A stretch of 64,000 nt of DNA from Glaciimonas sp. PAMC28666 (lineage in GTDB: Bacteria > Pseudomonadota > Gammaproteobacteria > Burkholderiales > Burkholderiaceae_D), in contig NZ_CP070304.1 of NCBI RefSeq assembly GCF_016917355.1, positions 3,162,001 to 3,226,000 on the forward strand, written 5' to 3'. The number at the start of each line of letters is the position of its first letter. Position 1 is the first letter of the stretch. The notes beneath the pieces were generated by a model. The model searched no databases, had not been told where the DNA came from, and was given only the letters and a program-made list of their open reading frames with translations. Position numbers and translations under genes: made by a program. Positions 36,486-46,022 of the stretch are shown here, in pieces.

Positions 36486-36598
36486 CTAGGTGTGAATCGA
36501 AACACGATTGTCGCATTTTTTGCCGCATCCCCGAGTGCGCGCCCGTGATTTGGTGCTTGAATGCGATAAAGGGTTGAATTATTTGGCACAATTATGAC

Positions 36599-36614
36599 TG
36601 GCATAGATTTTGCT
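36599..36614 (+). promoter_or_regulatory. sigma54-type promoter before the amino-acid binding protein gene
   Basis: TGGCATAGATTTTGCT has the invariant GG (36600-36601) and GC (36612-36613) separated by 10 bp, with TTGC at -12. Transcription would begin near 36625. Sigma54 control fits amino-acid uptake under nitrogen limitation. Confidence 0.55.
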
Positions 36615-36750
36615 GGCATTATTCAAGCTTGATTCAGATTGGGAGCGCTTAAAAATCGCTCTCCTGATAGTTTCAACATCGGTCTAATGATCTTTAATTA
36701 GCGGCATGCACATTAAAATAATTCCTTCACACCATTCATCGGGGTTCACA

Positions 36751-37548
36751 ATGAAATTCAAGAAAATATTGTTGCTGTCGTCTGTTTATGTTTTTGCGAT
36801 GGCCGTTCAAAACGCCCACGCGGATGCGTTGGCGGATATTCAGAAGTCGGGCGTTTTGCGTATCGCAGTGCCACAAGATTTTCCTCCGTATGGATCGGTT
36901 ACCTCCGATATGCAACTGCAAGGATTGGATATCGATGTCGCGAAATTGTTAGCCAAAGGTCTTGGAGTGAAGGCTGAGTTGATTCCAGTTGGCACCGCCA
37001 ATCGGATGGCTTATCTGCAAACGCACAAGGCAGACTTAGTGGTCTCATCACTAGGGAAAAATGCGGAACGTGAAAAAGTCATTAGTTTTTCCCAGCCTTA
37101 TGCACCGTTCAACAATAGCCTTTATGGTGCACCGGATATCAAAGTGGCGAACGCTGCCGATCTGGCCAATCAAACGGTCGGGGTTGCGCGTGGCACCTTT
37201 GAAGATACTTTGCTATCGGATAGTGTTCCCAAAAGCACCGTTATGAAGCGCTATGAAGACAATAACACCTTAATTTCTGCCTATATTTCTGGACAAGTAA
37301 AGTTGATCGGTACCGGCGACTTTGTTGCGGTCGCCATCGGTGAAAAAGATCCGAAGCATAAACCGGTGATCAAATATGTCATCAAGGAATCCAAATGCCT
37401 GGTTGGCATGAATCTGGAGGAGCCTGCTTTGATGGCGAAGGTCAATGACGTGCTGACGAAAGCGAAAAAATCGGGCGAATTGAACGCTATGGTAAAAAAA
37501 TGGCTCAATGTGCCATTACCCGAAAAATTGGCAAACGCCTTTGAGTAA
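36751..37548 (+). CDS. periplasmic amino-acid ABC transporter binding protein
   Basis: A 265-residue family-3 solute-binding protein. Signal peptide MKFKKILLLSSVYVFAMAV...AHADA (about 1-28) precedes GVLRIAVPQDFPPYGSV and GLDIDVAKLLAKGLGV, hallmarks of polar amino-acid binding proteins (PBPb domain). No permease or ATPase genes adjoin, so it is an orphan subunit. ATG 36751 is chosen for the signal peptide. A sigma54-like promoter lies upstream. Confidence 0.88.
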   Translation: MKFKKILLLSSVYVFAMAVQNAHADALADIQKSGVLRIAVPQDFPPYGSVTSDMQLQGLDIDVAKLLAKGLGVKAELIPVGTANRMAYLQTHKADLVVSSLGKNAEREKVISFSQPYAPFNNSLYGAPDIKVANAADLANQTVGVARGTFEDTLLSDSVPKSTVMKRYEDNNTLISAYISGQVKLIGTGDFVAVAIGEKDPKHKPVIKYVIKESKCLVGMNLEEPALMAKVNDVLTKAKKSGELNAMVKKWLNVPLPEKLANAFE

Positions 37549-37674
37549 TGCGTAAAGACTAAGACAAAATTTCCCTAGCGGCGGGCTGCTTTCGCTGCTG
37601 GGGTCTGGTGCGTCAATCCCAAAGATTATTCACATTTCTTGCATCATCAGGCCGAACCGGTTTTGCTTGAAAAA

Positions 37675-38379
37675 TTACGTGCGCTTTGGGATCGCCAGGC
37701 CTTTGATTACCGCAGGGCGCGCGACGAAGTTAGTTAGAGCGCGGGTGACATGCGGGAAATCGGTGATTCCTACGAGATCGGCTGCTTCATAAAAACCAAT
37801 TAAATTACGAACCCATGGAAAGATCGCGATGTCGGCGATGGTGTAGTCATCGCCCATCACCCACAGGCGGTCGGCAAGGCGGCGATTCAGCACATCCAGC
37901 AGACGTTTGGATTCTGCGACATAACGATCCCTAGGACGCTTGTCTTCGTATTCTTTGCCAGCGAATTTATTAAAGAAACCCAGCTGGCCAAACATAGGAC
38001 CGATCCCGCCAATCTGAAACATCAGCCATTGGATGGTCTCATAGCGCCCAGCTGCATCTTGCGGCATGAATTGTCCGCTTTTTTCCGCAAGATAAATCAG
38101 AATGGCACCGGACTCGAACAACGCTAACGGTTTGCCATCGGGACCGTTGGGGTCAAGGATCGCTGGGATTTTATTGTTCGGATTAAGCGATAGAAACTCC
38201 GGCGACGTTTGATCGTTGGTTTCGAAGTTAACCAGATGGTCCTCGTAAGCCAGGCCCGTTTCTTCCAGCATGATCGATGCCTTGACACCGTTCGGCGTTG
38301 GTAGCGAGTACAGTTGAATCCGGTTAGGATGCCGGGCTGGCCATTTTTGAGTTATCGGGTAGGTAGAAAGATCGGCCAT
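37675..38379 (-). CDS. glutathione S-transferase, YfcG/YghU (Nu) class
   Basis: A 234-residue GST with an N-terminal thioredoxin-like domain and helical C-terminal domain. The motif LPTPNGVKASIMLEETGL and NPNNKIPAI are typical of the Nu-class disulfide-bond reductases YfcG/YghU, which bind two glutathione molecules and reduce disulfides. The segment ESGAILIYLAEKSG supplies glutathione contacts. It stands alone. Confidence 0.88.
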   Translation of the reverse strand: MADLSTYPITQKWPARHPNRIQLYSLPTPNGVKASIMLEETGLAYEDHLVNFETNDQTSPEFLSLNPNNKIPAILDPNGPDGKPLALFESGAILIYLAEKSGQFMPQDAAGRYETIQWLMFQIGGIGPMFGQLGFFNKFAGKEYEDKRPRDRYVAESKRLLDVLNRRLADRLWVMGDDYTIADIAIFPWVRNLIGFYEAADLVGITDFPHVTRALTNFVARPAVIKGLAIPKRT

Positions 38380-38589
38380 AGTGTGTCCTTTAGGGTTTAT
38401 TGGGTGGATTGCAAAAGCGAAAGAAAATGCAAATGCAAAAAATCAACGTCATCAATCTCGGAAAGGCTATCGACCTTGCGACAGCCGTATAGAATAGTGG
38501 AATAGCTATCTTCCGGGAAGTTTGGGCGGAAGCGTCTGGCGTATCCAGCATCTGTCTATTTTGGCACATTTCCTTTTAGGTGATCTTTT

Positions 38590-39231
38590 ATGTATCTCCC
38601 CAAACATTTTGCCGAGCCCGGCGTCGACGTGATGCACAATCTTATGCGTGCGCATCCTTTATCGACGTTAATTACAATGACCGCAGAGGGGATAGAGGCC
38701 AACCATATTCCGTTGCTGTTATCCGCACAACCGGGCCCATTCGGCACCTTGCACGGGCACGTGGCGCGGGCCAATCCACTATGGCGGGACCATCAAAAAG
38801 ACAGCGAAGTACTGGCGGTGTTCAGCGGCCCGAATGCCTATATTTCGCCGAATTGGTATGCCACCAAAAAAGAGCACGGTAAAGTCGTTCCCACCTGGAA
38901 CTATGCGGTAACGCATGCGTACGGCACCTTGCGGGTGATTGACGATGCAGTATGGCTACGCGCACATCTGACGGCCCTGACCGCCCACCACGAAGCGAAT
39001 TTACCGCAGCCCTGGGCGGTTGAAGACGCGCCTTACGACTACACCGAGAAGATGATCACGGCCGTTGTCGGCATAGAAATCACGATTACCCGACTCATTG
39101 GCAAATGGAAAGTCAGTCAAAATCAGCCAGCTAACAATCGGGAGACTGTCATTCAGGTTCTGAATACCAGCGGCGATGCGCAAGCGGCTTGTATGGCAGC
39201 GCTCATTCGTACTGCAGCCGAAAAAGGTTAA
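38590..39231 (+). CDS. PaiB-family FMN-binding protein
   Basis: A 213-residue flavin-reductase-like split-barrel protein beginning MYLPKHFAEPGVDVMHNLMRAHPLSTL. PaiB of Bacillus was described as a negative regulator of sporulation and degradative enzymes; most members bind FMN and their role is unclear. The motif VFSGPNAYISPNWYATK and VPTWNYAVTHAYG are family signatures. Confidence 0.87.
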   Translation: MYLPKHFAEPGVDVMHNLMRAHPLSTLITMTAEGIEANHIPLLLSAQPGPFGTLHGHVARANPLWRDHQKDSEVLAVFSGPNAYISPNWYATKKEHGKVVPTWNYAVTHAYGTLRVIDDAVWLRAHLTALTAHHEANLPQPWAVEDAPYDYTEKMITAVVGIEITITRLIGKWKVSQNQPANNRETVIQVLNTSGDAQAACMAALIRTAAEKG

Positions 39232-39395
39232 GACGAGAGCGCAATCAGCTGATATTCATCGATCATATTGATGAAATACGCGAGGATCTGGCCCCGACAA
39301 GCGTGTCCTTGTGATGATGAGCAACATATAAACTTTGTTTATTTGGCTTCGATTGCCTATGCTATAGACATCACTTATAGGTGAAGGAGATGGTT

Positions 39396-39914
39396 ATGTT
39401 AGCCCGACAAAGACTCTATTTTATGTTGCCCGATGTGGCGAGCGCGCGTGGCATGCTGGACGAGTTGCTGCTTGCGCGTATTGAGATCAGGCACATGCAT
39501 TTTTGGGCGGCTGAAGGAACGCTGCCGGATGACATGCCCGACGCAAATGTCTGGCATAAGACAGATCTGACGCACGGCGCGCAAAACGGCATGATCATGG
39601 GCGGAGTGATGGGTTTTCTGGGTGGTATATGGCTGGTCTATTTCCCTCCTGAATGGATTCATCTGAATATGCTGGCGATTGTAGTGGCGACGGTTGCGGG
39701 GATCATTCTTGGTGGCTGGATGTCGGGAATGGCGGCGGCAGCGTTACCGAATTCGCGTCTGGAAAATTTTCAGAAGGATATCGCCAGCGGAAAAGTATTG
39801 TTATTGGTCGATGTACCATTTAAAAAGGTACACGCCATCGAAGATTTAATCGAAAAACGTCATCCTGAAGCCAAATTTGGTGGCGTCGAATCGCACATTC
39901 CGGTCTTTCCTTGA
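39396..39914 (+). CDS. DUF1269-like membrane protein
   Basis: A 172-residue protein with two hydrophobic segments rich in Gly (NGMIMGGVMGFLGGIWLVYF and MLAIVVATVAGIILGGWMSGM) between short soluble ends. I start at ATG 39396 because AAGGAG (39384-39389) is six bases upstream, instead of the in-frame GTG 39381. The family is widespread and uncharacterised. A strong terminator follows. Confidence 0.78.
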   Translation: MLARQRLYFMLPDVASARGMLDELLLARIEIRHMHFWAAEGTLPDDMPDANVWHKTDLTHGAQNGMIMGGVMGFLGGIWLVYFPPEWIHLNMLAIVVATVAGIILGGWMSGMAAAALPNSRLENFQKDIASGKVLLLVDVPFKKVHAIEDLIEKRHPEAKFGGVESHIPVFP

Positions 39915-39941
39915 TTGGGATCGCATGGGGGTGGGGGAACT

Positions 39942-39975
39942 AAAAACCTCGAATGATTTGTTCGAGGTTTTTTTT
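39942..39975 (+). terminator. terminator after the DUF1269-like gene
   Basis: AACCTCGAA pairs with TTCGAGGTT across a 7-nt loop, flanked by A-run and T-run, so it could work in both directions. Confidence 0.8.
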
Positions 39976-40048
39976 GCGTCCGTATTTTGCGTCGGCCATC
40001 TTGATTTTATCTATTTATTCGATTTAAGCTTCATTCCATGACATCGCG

Positions 40049-40996
40049 CTACGGCAAGTCATCAAACAGTCCGGCAGCGCGGCGCATGGAATCGTCTTTC
40101 GCAATACGGTTATTTGCGATGGCTTGCCGCTTGGCACCGGGGTCATCAAAATCGTGGGTTGCGCCGTCGTACCAAACGACCTCGACGCGTTTGGTATCGT
40201 GACCTTTGCTCTCCATGGAGCGGGTATTGCGCAATATATTCGCGCAGACGGAGGGCGATACTTCCTCGTCGTCAGAACCCAAAAAAATCCATATCGGCGA
40301 GTTTGCCTGATAGCGCTGCGACGCCAGCGCCCGCGGGCCGCAGCCCGGATAAAAGACCAATGCAGCGCGAAATTCCGGGGCGGCCGATGCGGCGTTACTT
40401 TGGGTTTGACGAAGCATCACGTTTAAAGCAGTGCTGCCACCGTTCGACCATCCCTGCAGCATCACGTGATTGGGTAATATATCCTTACGTTGCACCAGAT
40501 AGGTCAGTGCCCCAGTCGCATCCAGAGGCCGCACCGTCAACTCATTGACGGCATCACGATCCGGCTCGCCATGGGTGCCTCGACCGTACCCATGGCCTCG
40601 ACCTCGCGGCCCGAAACTATCTACATGTAATGCGACATAGCCATGCGTAGCCCAATATTCACCCCACATCATGTGACGTTTGGATAGATTTGTGCCGTCG
40701 CAGGGTGATTTTTGATCACGTCCGACCTGGCTGCACGCGGCATTGATATTCGCCGAATAGGGACCGCCCCGGCCATGCAGCATGACGACCGCAGGATAGG
40801 GGCCGGGCGTGACTGGCATGAACAGATAGCCTACCAGTTCAGTCTTGCCATCGGCGCTGGGAAAATACACGGTCTGCGGTATCGGCGTTTGCGCGTATGC
40901 GGGCAGTGTAGGAACGCAACTCATCATCAGGAGCGCCATTGTCACTCGCAGATACGCTGTTGCATCACGCCATTGGCATAGGCGCTTAATACTCAT
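40049..40996 (-). CDS. exported dienelactone hydrolase-like alpha/beta hydrolase
   Basis: A 315-residue secreted alpha/beta hydrolase. A signal peptide is present (about residues 1-36, ending TLPAYAQ). The nucleophile elbow is GWSNG, the acid is in GSDDEEVSP and the base in GATHDFDDPG. The start codon lies in the first unit of an 11-bp periodic repeat, and an identical ATGAGTATTAA copy upstream makes a four-codon mini-ORF ending on the start codon. Substrate is unknown. Confidence 0.85.
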   Translation of the reverse strand: MSIKRLCQWRDATAYLRVTMALLMMSCVPTLPAYAQTPIPQTVYFPSADGKTELVGYLFMPVTPGPYPAVVMLHGRGGPYSANINAACSQVGRDQKSPCDGTNLSKRHMMWGEYWATHGYVALHVDSFGPRGRGHGYGRGTHGEPDRDAVNELTVRPLDATGALTYLVQRKDILPNHVMLQGWSNGGSTALNVMLRQTQSNAASAAPEFRAALVFYPGCGPRALASQRYQANSPIWIFLGSDDEEVSPSVCANILRNTRSMESKGHDTKRVEVVWYDGATHDFDDPGAKRQAIANNRIAKDDSMRRAAGLFDDLP

Positions 40997-41065
40997 TTAA
41001 TACTCATTTAATGCCCACTTAATCCGCACTTAGTGCTGACTTAATCGTCATCTACTACTCAACTC
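40989..41065. repeat. 11-bp periodic repeat, six to seven decaying copies
   Basis: Units ATACTCATTTA (twice, exact), then ATGCCCACTTA, ATCCGCACTTA, GTGCTGACTTA, ATCGTCATCTA and CTACTCAACTC. The array covers the start codon and leader of the hydrolase gene at 40996. Confidence 0.75.
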
Positions 41066-41227
41066 GAGAATTGAACCGCACATTGTTTTTCCAGTTACTG
41101 TTTGTATGGAGACGCTCAATGACTACCCCGGATCCCAGCCATCATGGTTCATCCGGGAATACTGTGCGGCGTACGATTTTTAACGGGCCATGCATTCTTA
41201 ACCTGACCCCGACGGCACCGTTTTTTA

Positions 41228-41947
41228 TCAATGGACGTATTTGGATAGTCCATGAAAAAACAATCGTACATCATAAAACATCAGACAAATTTCCGTACAA
41301 CTTATAAAAATAATGGCCTGAAAAGCCGCGGGGTAGCGTTGCGCGAGTGAAGTACATTTACTGTCATAGAGCCGGATAATGCGTTCTCGATTGCACAACA
41401 ATACGAATACTGCACCCAGCATTGCGCCCGCCAGGATATCTGTCGTGTAATGCAAACCGAGATAAATTCGCGGTAGGGCAATGAACAGCAGAACATAAAA
41501 ATAAGCGAAAACACCTAGCATCCTGGAAATTAAGAATATGCCCGTGGCGAAGCCAAAGAACAGCGCGGCATGATCGCTAGGAAAGGAATTCCATATGTAC
41601 AGATCCTGACTTTCCGCCGGAGGCAATCCGACATAAAAGTGCTGTGGGAGAGCCAGGTTTGCAATCGGACGCGGCTGAAAGGGGCCGAGATTGTTGACGA
41701 TCCTCGCAATGGCGACCGCGACAATACATCCGATGAGCGTCGCAATAATAATACGTCGTATATTTAATTTCTGGTCAGTATCCTTGAACCAAAAAAACCA
41801 GATTACTCCCATAAAAGGAAATCCTTTTACCAGGTCTGACCCGGCCATGTAATGGAGGATTTCATTGAAGGCTGCTGAGACGGTTGTGTATTGGCCCATC
41901 CAGTTAAATACCGCCAGATTCAAAGAATTGTTCCACATTTTCCCCAT
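41228..41947 (-). CDS. PAP2-superfamily membrane phosphatase
   Basis: A 239-residue protein with about five or six membrane segments. PAP2 motifs are visible: PFQPRP, PSDHAALFFG and PRIYLGLHYTTDILAG (catalytic Arg, His and Asp). Such enzymes often dephosphorylate undecaprenyl diphosphate or lipid phosphates. Since the exopolysaccharide cluster begins 1.26 kb away, a role in lipid-carrier recycling is plausible but not shown. Confidence 0.85.
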   Translation of the reverse strand: MGKMWNNSLNLAVFNWMGQYTTVSAAFNEILHYMAGSDLVKGFPFMGVIWFFWFKDTDQKLNIRRIIIATLIGCIVAVAIARIVNNLGPFQPRPIANLALPQHFYVGLPPAESQDLYIWNSFPSDHAALFFGFATGIFLISRMLGVFAYFYVLLFIALPRIYLGLHYTTDILAGAMLGAVFVLLCNRERIIRLYDSKCTSLAQRYPAAFQAIIFISCTEICLMFYDVRLFFHGLSKYVH

Positions 41948-43204
41948 CCTTCCCTTAACAATCCAGTTAAACGATTTGGTTGAAATATTTCACTTTTTTT
42001 TTGAAATTACTACCAGCTTTGAAGCTCCCTGAAGCCTTAGATCGTATTCGGAACCCATGTAAAAGGTGCCGCGTCAGTGAGTTGACCGCCAACGCTATAA
42101 CTGACTCCTCTTTCCATGTTGATGGAAAGTAACTTATAGAGTCATTTTTTAAAAAGTACTTTTAAACTGTGAAATTGAAATGGGTGGCATTTTTGCGGAT
42201 TGTTATGTTTTTTTGCAAAAGTCCCCAAACGTGAAAATTCGTTGCTATGGTGTCTTCTCTTTTTCACATCTTCAAAGCAAGAATACGCCACTCTGAGAAA
42301 AAATTCAAAAAAATTATTGCGTTGCAACATGGAAACATTTAACAAAAATGTACACAAGTTGAAGCAAGTATTGAGGCTCAGCTTATGAGAGTTCCATTGG
42401 TGCCAGGTATTTAATTTAATGAAATACGATGTCTCGATCGGGCTTTTAAAAGTGCTGCCAGCCAAAATTTTTATTTTTTTTAATCTTGCTTGTTGTTTTT
42501 TTACAAGGAAAATAATTGCCGATAGTCAATATCCCCCTAGGTGAACGCCTATTTTTATGAGACAACCTTTAAATATTTGTGCGTTGCTTGGGAGTATTGT
42601 TTCGGTGATTTTGCACATTGACAAAAAATTCTTGTTTTTTCACCAATTTGATTATATTCTGCAGACATTAGATGTTTAATTGATAAGTAAAAAATTAACA
42701 TTTTTTACCCATTGACGGGGAGCGAAGGAGGTAAAAAGATTTTTTTTTGCGGCCGCGCACCATAAAAGAATTCGCGTGCTATCGTTTTTACCATAGAGCA
42801 TGCATAATTAGCAACGCCAACGCAAGCTGTAATTTTTTGCTACGGTGTTTACTGTTTCTATTATGTAATCAGGGTAGGTATAAACAATTCTAATAACTGT
42901 CTATAAAATATCGCATAGCGGTAAGGTACGTGATTGGTAATATTCGGCAATCCGCAATGAATATATCTACACCTCTTCCAGAATAGTTTTCAATACCTCT
43001 TCATTTAAATTAGTTCGCTTCAGTTTGCCATTTTCTTAGTGTTTCGCTCTGCATCAACGTTCCTGTAATTACACATTATCTCAATGATTGTTTCTGCCAC
43101 CTATTTTAGGTAGGAGAGGTGTTTATTCAATTATTCAAAAGCGCCGATTAGATATCTTCTTTTTTGTTTTTTGATGCAACTCGTTGTATTACAAGGGTAA
43201 GAAA
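41948..43204. other. 1.26-kb AT-rich noncoding region before the exopolysaccharide cluster
   Basis: No convincing gene on either strand. Visible elements are a run of AT-rich tracts, CCCCCTAGGTG with a small hairpin TAGG/CCTA plus TTTTT (42538-42556), an isolated TTGACA at 42618-42623, and a hairpin TTTTTACC (42702-42709) / GGTAAAAA (42730-42737) followed by nine T. GGAGG lies inside that hairpin with no start codon at normal distance. It is probably promoter and leader DNA for the cluster. Confidence 0.6.
42702..42748 (+). terminator. terminator- or attenuator-like hairpin in the exopolysaccharide leader
   Basis: TTTTTACC pairs with GGTAAAAA across a 20-nt loop, followed by nine T residues. 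The loop side carries GAAGGAGG. It lies about 450 bp before the first gene and may regulate read-through. Confidence 0.4.
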
Positions 43205-44494
43205 ATGAACAGATGTTTTAAGCAACTCCCCCGCGCTAACCGCCTGCCATGGAAAGTCATTTTCCTGATGCCGGTCTATTCTTGCATGACGGCCTCTGCC
43301 GCCACTAGCGACCTGGTACCCACCGACGTTATACCGCTACCGGAAATCATGATATTGCCACCAGACGCCATCACGCCGTATGTCGGAGCTGGCGTAAGTT
43401 ACGATAATAATGTGTTGAGATTACCGAATTCTGCGGCAGCGCAGGCGCTTGGCATCGGAAGCGGCTTATCAGACGTGACGCGAAGGGCAGAAGCTGGTGT
43501 TGGTCTCGATGAAAAATTCGGGCAGCAGCATGTGACCGCAAACCTAAACCTGGCAAAAGTGAATTACAACAGATTTACCATCCTCGATCATGTCGATAAG
43601 AATGCCTCCGGCAATTTGAATTGGCATGCTGGAAGTCACGTCGAGGGAAATGTTGGTGCCAATTATTCCGAAGGCCTCACGCCTTTTGTCGATTTCCATC
43701 AATTGGCACAGAATATCCGCAGGCAGGTTAATGAATATGCAGATGCGGCGTGGCTGTTTCATCCCAGCTGGCGGGTTAATGCCGGCCTGGTGCATACCGA
43801 CCTGTCTTACGATCTGGCGTCGCAAAACGCGCTCAACAATACCCAGAATAAAGAACTGGTCGGACTTGATTATTTAGCCTCAACAGGTAGTACCTTCGGT
43901 CTCCAGTTGGGTCATACACGGGCTAATTTTCCGAATCCGCAGCAAGATGGAAATCTATTCGTCAACAACAGTTATGACCAGAACGAAGCCAAGGTAAAGA
44001 TCGACTGGCTGGCTACCGGTATCACCCGCGTGCATTTCTTAGGCGGATGGGTTAACCGTAAACAGGACGCGTTTTCAGTCCGTAATTTCAGTGGTTTTAA
44101 TTCTCGGCTTTCTGTCGACTGGTCACCGAGCGCAAAAGTCGACGTGACTGTTTCTGCCTGGCGAGAGATCGGTGCCGTGGATGACCTCACGTCCGTCTAT
44201 TCTTTGAACCGTGGTGAAAGCATTGCGGCAAGTTGGCATTATTCTGAAAAGGTTCGCCTCGTAGCGCAATACAAATATGAAAAGAGAGACTTCAGCCAGT
44301 CGACCGATTCAGGTGCGCTTGGAGTTGATCCCAACGACGCATTGCGCAATCTGGCATTGACGTTAGTCTACAAACCGACGCTACGTTGGGAGATTCAGTT
44401 ATCTGCCACCCGTAGCACCCAAACCGTATCAAACTTTACTGGCGGTGGTTATTCAAGCAATGCAGTGATGCTGAATACACGCTACACCTTCTAA
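43205..44494 (+). CDS. epsL: EpsL-like outer-membrane beta-barrel protein of the EPS locus
   Basis: A 429-residue secreted protein with a signal peptide (about 1-31, ending TASA) and a long beta-rich region of alternating polar and hydrophobic residues, ending with an aromatic C-terminus (LNTRYTF) typical of outer-membrane barrels. It matches the EpsL type associated with EpsDEFG export loci. The ATG at 43205 has AAGGG upstream; an in-frame TTG at 43184 is less likely. It probably forms or supports the outer-membrane path or assembly of the polymer. Confidence 0.78.
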   Translation: MNRCFKQLPRANRLPWKVIFLMPVYSCMTASAATSDLVPTDVIPLPEIMILPPDAITPYVGAGVSYDNNVLRLPNSAAAQALGIGSGLSDVTRRAEAGVGLDEKFGQQHVTANLNLAKVNYNRFTILDHVDKNASGNLNWHAGSHVEGNVGANYSEGLTPFVDFHQLAQNIRRQVNEYADAAWLFHPSWRVNAGLVHTDLSYDLASQNALNNTQNKELVGLDYLASTGSTFGLQLGHTRANFPNPQQDGNLFVNNSYDQNEAKVKIDWLATGITRVHFLGGWVNRKQDAFSVRNFSGFNSRLSVDWSPSAKVDVTVSAWREIGAVDDLTSVYSLNRGESIAASWHYSEKVRLVAQYKYEKRDFSQSTDSGALGVDPNDALRNLALTLVYKPTLRWEIQLSATRSTQTVSNFTGGGYSSNAVMLNTRYTF

Positions 44495-44506
44495 AGGGGC
44501 GACAAA

Positions 44507-45889
44507 ATGACAGAGAACGACATTCCTCTTGTTTCATTTTTCAAGCGGATGCTTGATCCGATGATTATTCTTGGTTTGTTGTATCTCGTCATCGTGTCCG
44601 AAGGCGAGTTATTTACCGGGAGTTATCTGCTGCTGATGATTCTCGCTTTTTTTATTTCCTCTTACACCTTCGACCAGATCGATCTTTACCGCACGCAGCA
44701 CTTAGGAAATCGGCTTGCTTATGCGGGGGATATTTTTCTGGGGTGGGCAATCATTGTCGCGATTTTAATGTTGATCGGACAGGCTACCGGACTGCGATAT
44801 GAATTCTCTGACCGCGTCATATTGCTCTGGATTACGCTTGCACCGTTTGCATTGTTACTGAGTCGCGCCACTGCTTATGGATTGGTGTTCAACACCCGAA
44901 AAGAGCATGTAATACGTTCGGCGGTCATCATCGGTTCCAATGACCCGGGTGGCGATTTGCTCAGACGCCTGGAGTCACCACGAAATGCAGGAGTCGAGAT
45001 GCGCGGATATTTTGACGACCGCGATCAATCCACTCGCCCGGCCGGACTCGACTGCACCTATCTGGGAGCGCTTGAGGAAGTCGGCGCCTATGTCAGCACC
45101 CAAAGAATCAAGACCATTTTTATTTGTTTGCCCATGTCGGCGAATCCTCGCATCATGACGTTACTGGATGTATTACGCGATACCACCGCATCGGTGTACT
45201 TTATTCCTGACATTTATACCTTCGATCTGATGCGTGCACGCCTGGATCATGTAGGTGGAATACCGGTAATCGGCGTATGCGAAACACCTTTCATGGGATT
45301 GAGCAGTCTGGTGAAACGCGGCAGCGATATTGTTCTGGCGCTGATGATTCAGATCATGCTGCTGCCGATCATGTTGTTGATTGCCATCGGCGTCAAATTA
45401 TCGTCGCCAGGCCCGATCATTTTTGCTCAACGCCGTTATGGATTGAATGGTGAAGAGATTGTCGTTTATAAATTTCGCTCCATGGCAGTTTGCGAAGATG
45501 GACCGGTGGTCGAACAAGCGAAAAAGAATGATGCCAGAGTCACGCGATTCGGTGCCTTTCTACGGCGAACTTCGTTGGACGAATTGCCGCAGTTCATTAA
45601 TGTATTGCAGGGCCGCATGAGTATCGTAGGTCCGCGTCCACATGCGGTGGCACACAATGAAATGTATCGCAAGCTGATTAAAGGCTACATGTTGCGACAC
45701 AAGGTGAAGCCAGGCATTACAGGATGGGCGCAGGTCAATGGCTTGCGCGGGGAGACCGACACCGTCGAAAAGATGCGTTTGCGCATTCAGTTTGATCTGG
45801 AATATCTGCAGAACTGGTCGCTTGCACTCGATCTGTTGATTATCTTGCGGACCGTCAAGGAAGTGTTAAAAAAAGATAGCGCCTATTAG
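44507..45889 (+). CDS. undecaprenyl-phosphate glucose phosphotransferase (GumD/WcaJ type)
   Basis: A 460-residue polyisoprenyl-phosphate hexose-1-phosphate transferase. Five hydrophobic segments at the N-terminus, a CoA-binding-3-like domain (about 140-250), then the bacterial sugar-transferase domain with KRGSDIVLALMI, the motif FRSM, RTSLDELPQFINVLQGRMSIVGPRPHA and HKVKPGITGWAQVNGLRG. It attaches sugar-1-phosphate to undecaprenyl phosphate, the first step of repeat-unit assembly. Gum-type neighbours indicate glucose. Confidence 0.93.
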   Translation: MTENDIPLVSFFKRMLDPMIILGLLYLVIVSEGELFTGSYLLLMILAFFISSYTFDQIDLYRTQHLGNRLAYAGDIFLGWAIIVAILMLIGQATGLRYEFSDRVILLWITLAPFALLLSRATAYGLVFNTRKEHVIRSAVIIGSNDPGGDLLRRLESPRNAGVEMRGYFDDRDQSTRPAGLDCTYLGALEEVGAYVSTQRIKTIFICLPMSANPRIMTLLDVLRDTTASVYFIPDIYTFDLMRARLDHVGGIPVIGVCETPFMGLSSLVKRGSDIVLALMIQIMLLPIMLLIAIGVKLSSPGPIIFAQRRYGLNGEEIVVYKFRSMAVCEDGPVVEQAKKNDARVTRFGAFLRRTSLDELPQFINVLQGRMSIVGPRPHAVAHNEMYRKLIKGYMLRHKVKPGITGWAQVNGLRGETDTVEKMRLRIQFDLEYLQNWSLALDLLIILRTVKEVLKKDSAY

Positions 45890-46022
45890 CTGGCAACAAG
45901 ATGGACTGCGGGAAGAAATGCCGCATGGTGTTGCAAATCAAAACGTCAGGGATAGGCACACGTTGTTTTTTGATAGCGTCAAAGTCATGGTGTGATGTGG
46001 ACCTTTTTTTTGGAGAAGGAAC

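Larger units (their letters stand above)
36448..36750. other. divergent intergenic region (monooxygenase / amino-acid binding protein)
   Basis: 303 bp holding the direct repeat at 36462-36485, a sigma54-like element at 36599-36614, and a hairpin (GAGCG 36643-36647, CGCTC 36657-36661) in the leader of the binding-protein gene. Confidence 0.6.

Noticed and set aside
42142-42465. 107-residue minus-strand frame in the EPS leader
   Set aside because: No ribosome binding site, no family resemblance and AT-driven composition; treated as noncoding.
42600-42760. JUMPstart/ops-type element for RfaH before the EPS cluster
   Set aside because: No GGCGGTAG-type core could be found; the hairpin there is of another kind.
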